Assembly (NCBI RefSeq): GCF_000420025.1 | Contig: NZ_ATUD01000001.1 | Location: 62,001 to 126,000 of the forward strand | Length of the DNA: 64,000 nt | Source of the DNA: Patulibacter americanus DSM 16676 | GTDB taxonomy: Bacteria; Actinomycetota; Thermoleophilia; Solirubrobacterales; Solirubrobacteraceae | Reading direction: 5' to 3' | Shown: positions 24,438-31,333 of the stretch, piece by piece | Layout: each line of letters opens with the position of its first letter | Numbering within the stretch: the first letter of the stretch is position 1 | Position numbers and translations under genes: made by a program | The notes under the pieces: generated by a model | The model's input: only the letters and a program-made list of their open reading frames with translations | Database searches by the model: none | Told to the model about the DNA's origin: nothing

Positions 24438-24449
24438 CTTGCATACTAG
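24438..24449 (-). promoter_or_regulatory. GntR gene promoter with motif shared with the aceE promoter
   Basis: Plus strand CTTGCATACTAG, one mismatch from the aceE-side CTTGTATACTAG; the flanking G and trailing TG also match. On the minus strand it contains -10 TAGTAT placed for leaderless transcription of the GntR gene. Confidence 0.55.
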
Positions 24450-24526
24450 GTGCGCGACCGCGTCCGTGGGCGCGAGGCGGGCACCGGCCGGGCAGCGGCC
24501 CGCCCACCGCGGGATAGCCTGCCCGC

Positions 24527-24913
24527 GTGCTCGCGTCCGTAGCGGTCGCCGTCGTCCTGGCGTGCCTCGCCGTGTTCCAGATCGCCCTCGCCTGCGGTGC
24601 CCCGCTCGGCCGCTACGCGTTCGGCGGGCGGCACGAGCGCGAGCTGCCCCGGTCGCTGCGGGTGGCCTCGGCCGTGACGGTCCTGCTCTACGCCGCCCTG
24701 GCGGCCGTCGTGCTCGACCGGGGCGGGACCATCGATGTCCTGCCCGCGGGGACGTCCAGGATCGGGGCATGGGTCGCCGTCGCGATCTTCGCCCTCGGGG
24801 CGCTCCCGAACGCGGCGTCGCGCTCCCGCCACGAGCGCTACGTCATGACGCCCACGACGGTGGTCCTCGCCATCCTGAGCCTCGTCGTCGCCCTGGGGCC
24901 CGCCGGGGATTGA
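24527..24913 (+). CDS. Small four-helix membrane protein
   Basis: 128 aa with four hydrophobic segments (about 3-22, 46-63, 80-94, 107-124) and short polar loops (GRYAFGGRHERELPRS, RSRHERYVMTPTT). It resembles the small uncharacterised membrane proteins common in Actinobacteria and Bacilli. GTG 24527 is preceded by TAGCCT with a 6-nt gap, the leaderless pattern. It is divergent from the GntR gene with about 90 bp between starts. Function unknown. Confidence 0.75.
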   Translation: MLASVAVAVVLACLAVFQIALACGAPLGRYAFGGRHERELPRSLRVASAVTVLLYAALAAVVLDRGGTIDVLPAGTSRIGAWVAVAIFALGALPNAASRSRHERYVMTPTTVVLAILSLVVALGPAGD

Positions 24914-24923
24914 GCGGCCGGCG

Positions 24924-24955
24924 CCGGTGGCGCGGCACCTCGCCGCCGCCACCGG
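24924..24955. terminator. Bidirectional hairpin between membrane protein and SSADH genes
   Basis: CCGGTGGCG and CGCCACCGG, perfect 9-bp arms with a 14-nt loop, in the 52-bp convergent gap. Confidence 0.55.
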
Positions 24956-24965
24956 GATCCGTCCC

Positions 24966-26429
24966 TCAGTCCCGCGGGTCCGGCATCGCGACGTAGCGCG
25001 TCTGGAGGTACTCCTCGAAGCCCTCCGGGCCGCCCTCGCGGCCGAAGCCCGAGTCCTTCACGCCGCCGAACGGGGCGGCGGGGTTCGAGACCAGCCCCGT
25101 GTTCATCCCGAGCATGCCGGACTCGATGTCCCGCGACACGCGCAGGGTGCGGGCCATGTCGTTCGTGTACGCGTAGGCGACGAGGCCGTACTCCGTGTCG
25201 TTGGCCATCCGGATGGCCTCCTCCTCGGTCGAGAAGGTGACGATCGGGGCGACGGGCCCGAAGACCTCCTCGTGCATGATCCGCGCGTCCTGCGGGACGT
25301 TCGTCAGGACGGTGCCGGGGTAGTACCGGCCGTCGGCCTTGTCGTTGCCGCCGGCGGCGACGGTGGCGCCGCGGTCGACGGCGTCCTGCACGAGCTCGCG
25401 GACCTTCTCGACGGCGTTGTCGTCGATCATCGGCCCGAGGGTCGTGCCCTCCTGCGCGCCCGGCCCGAGGACGAGGCCGTCGGCGATCTCGACCATGCCC
25501 TTCGTGAACTCCTCGGCGACGGACTCGTGGACGAGGAAGCGGTTGGCCGAGGTGCAGGCCTGCCCGCCGTTGCGGAACTTCGCGATCTTCGCGCCCTCGA
25601 GCGCGGACGGCACGTCGGCGTCGTCGAAGACGATGAACGGCGCGTTGCCGCCCAGCTCCATCGACATGCGCAGGAGCGCCTTGCCGCCCTGCTCGGCGAG
25701 GTTGCGACCGACGGGCGTCGAGCCCGTGAAGGAGAGCTTCGCGGTGCGCGGGTGCTCGATGAGCTTGCTCGTCGTCTCGCGCGAGTTCGTCGTCGTGAGG
25801 ACGGAGACGGCCTTGGGGTGCACCCCGGCCTCGAGCAGGATGCCGACGAGGGCGAGCATCGTCAGCGGCGTCTGCTGCGGCGGCTTGACGACGATGGAGC
25901 AGCCGGCGGCCAGCGCCGGGGCGATCTTGCGGGTGCCCATCGCGAGCGGGAAGTTCCACGGCGTGACGAACACGCACGGGCCGACCGGGTCCTTCTGCGT
26001 GAGGATGCGGCCGCCGTGGGTCTCGTGGAACGCGTGGCGTCCCTCGATGCGCGTCGCGCGCTCGGAGTACTCCAGGAGGAACCCGTTGGCGTAGCCGACC
26101 TCGGCCTTCGCGTCCGGGAGCGCCTTGCCCATCTCGAGCGACATCAGCAGCGCGATCTCGTCGGCGCGCTCGTTGATGAGCTCCCACGCGCGACGCAGCA
26201 CGTTGCTGCGCTCGCGGGGCGGCGTGGCCTTCCACGCGAGGAAGCCCTCCCAGGCGCCCTCCATCGCGGCGTCGGCGTCGTCCGGGGTCGCGTCCGTGAC
26301 CTCGATCAGCTCGGAGTCGTCGGCCTTGTTCGTGACGACGAAGGTCTCGCCACCCAGACGCGTCCACTCGCCGTCGATGTGGCTCTGCGCGGGGACGCGG
26401 AGGGGGAGGTCGGTGCTCTGGTCAGCCAT
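24966..26429 (-). CDS. gabD: NAD(P)-dependent succinate-semialdehyde dehydrogenase (BlcA/AttK-like)
   Basis: 487 aa aldehyde dehydrogenase. VTPWNFPLAMGTRKIAPALA binds the cofactor, MELGGNAPFIVFDDAD contains the general-base Glu, and GGQACTSANRF holds the catalytic Cys. Overall sequence resembles GabD-type SSADH, converting succinate semialdehyde to succinate. ATG 26429 was chosen because GAGG sits 6 nt upstream; ATG 26435 is possible. It is the last gene in a minus-strand series HOT, lactonase, GntR, SSADH. In blcABC/attKLM the same activity completes gamma-butyrolactone degradation, which supports the assignment. Confidence 0.9.
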   Translation of the reverse strand: MADQSTDLPLRVPAQSHIDGEWTRLGGETFVVTNKADDSELIEVTDATPDDADAAMEGAWEGFLAWKATPPRERSNVLRRAWELINERADEIALLMSLEMGKALPDAKAEVGYANGFLLEYSERATRIEGRHAFHETHGGRILTQKDPVGPCVFVTPWNFPLAMGTRKIAPALAAGCSIVVKPPQQTPLTMLALVGILLEAGVHPKAVSVLTTTNSRETTSKLIEHPRTAKLSFTGSTPVGRNLAEQGGKALLRMSMELGGNAPFIVFDDADVPSALEGAKIAKFRNGGQACTSANRFLVHESVAEEFTKGMVEIADGLVLGPGAQEGTTLGPMIDDNAVEKVRELVQDAVDRGATVAAGGNDKADGRYYPGTVLTNVPQDARIMHEEVFGPVAPIVTFSTEEEAIRMANDTEYGLVAYAYTNDMARTLRVSRDIESGMLGMNTGLVSNPAAPFGGVKDSGFGREGGPEGFEEYLQTRYVAMPDPRD

Positions 26430-26628
26430 GCTCATCCTCGTTCTCTCGGTGCGGGACGACGGCGGGCGCACGGCCGGCCGGGTCCCGCGGGTGGATCCAT
26501 CCTGTCACGCACCACGCCGACCCCCGGGAGGACGCCGCGTCGCGCGATGCGCCCGGGCGGGCGACGACCTGCCGCCCCACGGAGCGTGGTCCGGCGGCCG
26601 GTACCCGGGGTGCGGGCGCACGATGCGA

Positions 26629-27363
26629 TCACCCCGCCTCGGGCAGCGACGCCCACGCCAGCTCCGCCGGGGCGCCGCCGCCCTCCTGGGCCAGCAGCAG
26701 CGCCGCGGTGGCCAGCAGGTGGGCCCGCATCGCGTCGGCGGCGGCCGCGGCGTCCCGCGCCTCGATCGCCGCGACGATCGCCTCGTGCTCGCCCAGGATC
26801 GTGTCGAGCGTGCGGCTGCGGCCGGCGGTCGACGCGCCCAGGAACCGGACGAGGTCGCGCAACGCGGCGACGTGCTCGGCCAGTCGGCGGTTGCCGGCGG
26901 CGCGCAGCAGCACGTCGTGGAAGCGGCGATCGGCGGCCATGAACGCGCTCTCGTCGTCCTCGGCGGCGCGCGCCCCCATCGTCGTCAGGTGCTCGCGCAG
27001 CGCGGCGATCCCGGGCGCGTCGAGCAGCGCTGTGGCGCGGCGGGTCGCGGGCACCTCGAGCAGCAGGCGGAGCGTGAAGATCTCCTCGAGGTCGTGCAGC
27101 GGCGTCTCGAGCACACGCACGCCCCGGTTCTTCTCGAACGCGACGAGCCCCTGGCTCTCCAGGAGAAGCAGGCCCTCGCGCACGGGCGTCCGCGACGCCC
27201 CGAGCTGCTCCGCGAGCTGGGGGACGGAGATCCGCATGCCGGGCGTCAGGCGTCCCTCGGCGATCGCGTCGCGCACGCGCTCGGCGACCCGCGCGGTGAG
27301 GGTCTGCGGCGCGTCGGTCCCCGCGTCGAGCGGGGCGAAGGCGGGGGGAGCGGGGTCGTCCAC
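26629..27363 (-). CDS. GntR-family regulator, FCD subfamily, of the lactone/4-hydroxybutyrate cluster
   Basis: 244 aa. Winged-helix region ISVPQLAEQLGASRTPVREGL and an FCD domain with the usual metal/effector residues (AADRRFHDVLLRAAGN, EHEAIVAAIEARD, AMRAHL). GTG 27363 has TAGGAT 8 nt upstream, so it probably also has its own leaderless promoter. It sits inside the cluster, between the lactonase and SSADH genes, where Agrobacterium uses the IclR-type BlcR. It probably responds to a pathway acid such as 4-hydroxybutyrate or succinate semialdehyde (inference). It is distinct from the GntR at 24436. Confidence 0.85.
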   Translation of the reverse strand: MDDPAPPAFAPLDAGTDAPQTLTARVAERVRDAIAEGRLTPGMRISVPQLAEQLGASRTPVREGLLLLESQGLVAFEKNRGVRVLETPLHDLEEIFTLRLLLEVPATRRATALLDAPGIAALREHLTTMGARAAEDDESAFMAADRRFHDVLLRAAGNRRLAEHVAALRDLVRFLGASTAGRSRTLDTILGEHEAIVAAIEARDAAAAADAMRAHLLATAALLLAQEGGGAPAELAWASLPEAG

Positions 27364-27489
27364 GGAGGCCGATCCTACGGCGACGGGCTGCGACGCCCCC
27401 GCGCGGGACGGCCCCCGAAGGGCCCGTCGGGCGCGAGGGCGTCGCGGACGGGAAGGCCGGGCACGCGGCCCGACCGTCCCGGCGCGCGC

Positions 27490-28290
27490 TCAGTCGTAGT
27501 ACTCCGGGGCGTGCTTGAACGTCGCCCACGCGTCCGGGTCGTGCCCCGTGACCACGGTGGCGTCCGTCCGGGCGGCGATCCGCTTGAGCTTCTGCACGGA
27601 GCGGACCGCGTCGACGACCGAGGCCACGAAGCCCGGGAGCGCCTGCTCGTTCCAGTGGTCCATCGTGTACGCCGCGTCGACGGTCAGCAGCATCGTCTTG
27701 CCGCTGGGCAGGTTGACCTCGAACGACTGGTGGCCCGGCGCGTGACCCGGCGAGCGCCACAGGCGCAGCGTGCCGTCGCCGAAGAGGTCGTAGCCGTCGT
27801 CCGTCTCGTCCAGCAGCACCCACGGGACGCCGGGCTTGACGTAGTCCGCCTTGATGTAGCCGCCGTCGGCGAACCAGTCCGGCGCGTGCGCGTACTCGTA
27901 CTCTGTGCGGGTGCACAGCACCTGCGCGTTGGGGAACTCGTCGATGACGGAGAGCGCGCCCGTGTGGTCCAGGTGCAGGTGGCTCTGGACGACCCACTTG
28001 ACGTCGGCAGGGTCGAAGCCCGCCTTCTTCAGGGCGGGGATCACGTGCTGGTCGTCGGCGACGACGGGCCAGTACACGTCGGAGATGCCGCCCCAGTAGC
28101 CCTTGGGGTCCTCGGCGGCGGCCTTCGCGTTGCCGCCGTCGATGACGACGTGGCCCTTCGGGTGGGTGATCAGGTACCAGGGGACGGGGATCTCGTACTC
28201 CTCCCCCAGCCCCTGGTTCATCTTGATGTTCTCGACGTGGCACTTGAGCGTGCCGCCGTCGAACATGTACAGGCGGATGTCGTCGGTCAT
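27490..28290 (-). CDS. Metallo-beta-lactamase-fold lactonase (AttM/BlcC/AiiA family)
   Basis: 266 aa. The N-terminus LYMFDGGTLKC is the family hallmark of AiiA/AttM lactonases. The dinuclear metal motif HLHLDH is at H104, H106, D108, H109, followed by SPGHAPGHQS and a late GHD. Family members hydrolyse N-acyl-homoserine lactones and, for AttM/BlcC, gamma-butyrolactone. The HOT and SSADH neighbours favour gamma-butyrolactone as the substrate, producing 4-hydroxybutyrate, but activity on actinobacterial gamma-butyrolactone signals or AHLs cannot be excluded. A GGAAG Shine-Dalgarno precedes ATG 28290, 29 nt after the HOT stop. Confidence 0.88.
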   Translation of the reverse strand: MTDDIRLYMFDGGTLKCHVENIKMNQGLGEEYEIPVPWYLITHPKGHVVIDGGNAKAAAEDPKGYWGGISDVYWPVVADDQHVIPALKKAGFDPADVKWVVQSHLHLDHTGALSVIDEFPNAQVLCTRTEYEYAHAPDWFADGGYIKADYVKPGVPWVLLDETDDGYDLFGDGTLRLWRSPGHAPGHQSFEVNLPSGKTMLLTVDAAYTMDHWNEQALPGFVASVVDAVRSVQKLKRIAARTDATVVTGHDPDAWATFKHAPEYYD

Positions 28291-28319
28291 GGTGCTTCCG
28301 GGTCCCGGCTGGTCGAGGG

Positions 28320-29603
28320 TCAGATCGCGCGCAGGGAGGCGCGGAGGATGTCGGCGAGGTCGTCGGCCGTGGGCGTCTTCGGGGCGATGACGAGCAGGCG
28401 CTGCTGCTTCAACGCGCCCTCGACGAGCTCCGGGATGTCGTCCTCGGTGTACCCGAGCTCCTCGATGCCCTTCGGCGCGTCGACGTCGCGCATCAGGTCA
28501 CGCAGCACGTCGGGCAGCAGGTCGGGGGACGGGCCGCCGAGCTCGTCGAGCGTCTTGCCCGTGAGCAGGCAGGCGACCTCGTGGTGGCGGTCCGGCGCGG
28601 CGTCGTAGGTGAACCGGAACGCGGCCGGCGCCGTGACGATCACGGAGTGGCCGTGGGGGACGAACGCGTGGTCGTCGGGGTAGCCCGGCGGCTGGTAGAC
28701 GTGCTTGAGGCCGGCGATGGGATACGCGCAGGCGTGCGGGATGTGGACGCCGGCGGAGCCGAAGCCGACGCCGGCCATCGTGGCGCCGAGCATCATGAAC
28801 CCACGGGCCTCGGTGTCATCCGCGTCGGCGACGGCCCGGCGCAGGTACTTGCCGCCGAACTCGAGCGCCTTGGCCGACCACACGTCGGCGATCGGGTTGG
28901 CGCCCTGGTACGGCGGGCGGTCGTCCGGGGTCGCGGGCGCCTCGCGGGCGTCGTAGGGGCGCGAGATGTAGCTCTCCGCGGCGTGGCAGACGACGTCGAG
29001 CCCGGCGGAGGACGTGACCTCGGCCGGCAGCGTCTTCGTCAGCTCGGGGTCGACGATGCCCTGCGCGGGGCGCATGTAGCGGTGCGAGATGCCCGTCTTG
29101 ACCTTGAGGTCCGGGATGTCGAGCACGGCGACCGTCGTGGCCTCCGCGCCGGTGCCCGAGGTCGTCGGGATCGCGAGGTGCGGAAGCAGCGGCGACGGCG
29201 GCTTCTTCCCCTTGCCGACGGGCGCGTTGACGTAGTCCAGGATCGGCGCGGGGTGGCTCGTGACGAGGCACGACACCTTCGCCGTGTCGATGGACGAGCC
29301 GCCGCCGACGGAGACGAAGCCGTCGACCTTCGCCTCGATCGCGAAGTCCGCGGCCTCCTGCAGCGAGTCGATCGTCGGCTCGACGCGGGAGCGGTCGTAG
29401 ACGACGACCTCGATGCCCTCCGCCTCGATGGCGTCCTTCACGCGGTCGGGGATGCCGAGGGCCGCGACGCCCGGATCGGTGACGAGCAGCGCCCGCGTGA
29501 CGCCGAGCCGCTTGAGCTCCCATCCCGCGTCCTTGATGGCGCCCGCACCGAACTTGATCGGGGTCGCCTCCATCGTGAAGATCGACTCGTGCTGCGTGCT
29601 CAT
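28320..29603 (-). CDS. Iron-containing alcohol dehydrogenase, hydroxyacid-oxoacid transhydrogenase (HOT/ADHFE1) type
   Basis: 427 aa group III alcohol dehydrogenase. It shows GGGSSIDTAK for nucleotide binding, IPTTSGTGAEAT, and metal ligands in LDVVCHAAES, IPHACAYPIAG and VPHGHSV. Segments such as YDRSRVEPT, DYVNAPVGKGK, RPPYQGANPIADVW and VPHGHSVIVTAPAAF match what I recall of human ADHFE1 far better than FucO-type enzymes. HOT oxidises 4-hydroxybutyrate to succinate semialdehyde while reducing 2-oxoglutarate to D-2-hydroxyglutarate. ATG 29603 has an AGGAGAGG Shine-Dalgarno. First gene of the catabolic unit; a plain NAD-dependent 4-hydroxybutyrate dehydrogenase remains possible. Confidence 0.85.
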   Translation of the reverse strand: MSTQHESIFTMEATPIKFGAGAIKDAGWELKRLGVTRALLVTDPGVAALGIPDRVKDAIEAEGIEVVVYDRSRVEPTIDSLQEAADFAIEAKVDGFVSVGGGSSIDTAKVSCLVTSHPAPILDYVNAPVGKGKKPPSPLLPHLAIPTTSGTGAEATTVAVLDIPDLKVKTGISHRYMRPAQGIVDPELTKTLPAEVTSSAGLDVVCHAAESYISRPYDAREAPATPDDRPPYQGANPIADVWSAKALEFGGKYLRRAVADADDTEARGFMMLGATMAGVGFGSAGVHIPHACAYPIAGLKHVYQPPGYPDDHAFVPHGHSVIVTAPAAFRFTYDAAPDRHHEVACLLTGKTLDELGGPSPDLLPDVLRDLMRDVDAPKGIEELGYTEDDIPELVEGALKQQRLLVIAPKTPTADDLADILRASLRAI

Positions 29604-29679
29604 CGGCACCTCTCCTGAACCGTGGGAAGCCTCCGGGAGCGGCGGACGCCGGCCCCTGGGCGGTACTCCTACCACGTAA

Positions 29680-29690
29680 CATGTCACATG
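29680..29690. promoter_or_regulatory. Palindrome in the HOT / acyl-CoA synthetase divergent promoter
   Basis: CATGTCACATG is a perfect inverted repeat with a 1-bp centre in an A/T-rich patch between two divergent starts (29603 and 29732). It could be the operator for the cluster GntR protein. TAGGAT at 29712-29717 is a possible -10 for the plus-strand gene. Confidence 0.45.
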
Positions 29691-29731
29691 CGCAAGCCGC
29701 CCCGAGCGGGCTAGGATGCGCCCCGCACCCG

Positions 29732-31330
29732 ATGAACTTCGCCCTGGACACCGTCGACGCCGCCGACCCCGCGGCCCGCGCCCTCGTGGCGCTGAGCCGT
29801 GAGGGCGAGCGCCGCACGTGGAGCTTCGGCGAGGTCGCCGACGGGGCCGCGCGCCTGGCCGGGGCACTCGCCGCGCGGGGCGTGGGCCGCGGCGACGTCG
29901 TGGCCACGCTGATCGGCAACCGCCCGGAGTGGGTGCTGAGCATGGTCGCCTGCTTCCGCCTGGGCGCCGTCGTGCTGCCCTGCACGGAGCAGCTGCGGCC
30001 GGCGGACCTGCGCGGGCGCCTGACGGCCGTGGGCACGCGACTCGTCGTGGCCGACGTCCGCAACCGCCCGGCCCTGACCGCGGCGCTCGAGGGCCTGGAC
30101 GACGCCCCCGCCGTCGTGTGGATCCCGGACCCCGCGCTGCTGGACGCCCCACCCACCCCCGCCGTCGCGCTGGCCCCCACGGACCCGTGCCTGATCACGT
30201 TCACGTCGGGCACCTCCGGGGGCGCCAAGCCCGTCCTGCACGGCCAGCGCTACCTGGCGGGTCAGGCGCTGCAGGCGGAGCACTGGCTGGACGCGGGCCC
30301 CGGCGACCTCGTCTGGTGCACCGCCGCCAGCGGCTGGAGCAAGAGCGCTCGCAACGTCTTCATCGCCCCCTGGCTGCGCGGCGCCGCGGCGCTGCTGCAC
30401 GACGCGCCCTTCGACCCCGACGAGCGGCTCGACGTCCTGGAGCGCGAGGCCGTCTCCGTCCTCTGCATGGCGCCCACGGAGTACCGCGTGATCGCCAAGC
30501 GCGCCGAGCTGCGGGCCTTCCCGGCGCTGCGCGGGCTCGTCGCGGCGGGCGAGGCCCTGAACCCCGAGGTCCTGCGGGCGTGGCAGGAGGCGACCGGCCT
30601 GGAGATCCGCGACGGCTACGGACAGACCGAGACGGGCCAGATCACGGGCGTGCCCGCGGGCGGCCGCGTCAAGCCCGGGTCCATGGGCCGCCCGCTGCCC
30701 GGCGTCCGCGCCTGGATCGACGGCGGCGAGCTCGTCGTCGACCCCGCGACGGTGCCGACGTTCTTCCTCGGCTACCTCGGCGAGACGTCCGGCGACACCC
30801 CGACCGCGACGGACGGGTCGGGGAGCGGCGCCCCGGCCGCGACGGACGCAACGGGGAGCGGCGACGCCCCGGCCGCGTCGCCCGTCGCCGCCGTCGACCG
30901 CGCGGCCGACCCTGCCCCCTGGCGCACTGGCGACCGCGTGCACGTCGACGACGACGGCTACCTCTTCTTCGAGGGCCGCACGGACGACGTGATCATCTCC
31001 GCCGGCTACCGGATCGGCCCGTTCGAGGTGGAGTCCGCGCTCGTCGCGCACCCCGCCGTCGCCGAGGCCGCGGCGGTCGCCGCTCCGGACGAGGAGCGCG
31101 GCTCCGTCGTCCGTGCCGTGGTCGTCCTGCGCGACGGCCACGAGCCGTCCGCCGCACTCGCGACCGCGTTGCAGGACCACGTCAAGGCGACGACGGCCCC
31201 GTACAAGTACCCCCGGATCGTCGACTTCGCCGACGACCTGCCGAAGACCACGAGCGGCAAGGTCCGCCGTGCGCTGCTGCGCGAGCAGCCCGTGGGCGGC
31301 GGTCCCGACCCCACCCCCCAGGAGGCCTGA
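29732..31330 (+). CDS. AMP-dependent acyl-CoA synthetase (medium-chain/ACSM-like)
   Basis: 532 aa ANL-superfamily ligase. P-loop ITFTSGTSGGAKPVLH, adenine motif DGYGQTETGQ, hinge YRIGPFEVES and catalytic Lys in PKTTSGKVRRALLR. An Asp/Gly/Ser/Ala low-complexity insert (about codons 30790-30910) interrupts the region before the TGDR motif. It activates a carboxylic acid to acyl-CoA via acyl-AMP. It is divergent from the HOT operon and 3 bp from the FAD oxidase gene. In this context 4-hydroxybutyrate or another short acid is a candidate (inference). ATG 29732 is preferred to ATG 29681, which lies in the palindrome and adds a non-homologous leader. Confidence 0.88.
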   Translation: MNFALDTVDAADPAARALVALSREGERRTWSFGEVADGAARLAGALAARGVGRGDVVATLIGNRPEWVLSMVACFRLGAVVLPCTEQLRPADLRGRLTAVGTRLVVADVRNRPALTAALEGLDDAPAVVWIPDPALLDAPPTPAVALAPTDPCLITFTSGTSGGAKPVLHGQRYLAGQALQAEHWLDAGPGDLVWCTAASGWSKSARNVFIAPWLRGAAALLHDAPFDPDERLDVLEREAVSVLCMAPTEYRVIAKRAELRAFPALRGLVAAGEALNPEVLRAWQEATGLEIRDGYGQTETGQITGVPAGGRVKPGSMGRPLPGVRAWIDGGELVVDPATVPTFFLGYLGETSGDTPTATDGSGSGAPAATDATGSGDAPAASPVAAVDRAADPAPWRTGDRVHVDDDGYLFFEGRTDDVIISAGYRIGPFEVESALVAHPAVAEAAAVAAPDEERGSVVRAVVVLRDGHEPSAALATALQDHVKATTAPYKYPRIVDFADDLPKTTSGKVRRALLREQPVGGGPDPTPQEA

Positions 31331-31333
31331 GCC

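Noticed and set aside
27490..28290. Pure quorum-quenching AHL lactonase
   Set aside because: Family motifs allow it, but the SSADH and 4-hydroxybutyrate dehydrogenase neighbours fit gamma-butyrolactone catabolism better; kept only as an alternative.
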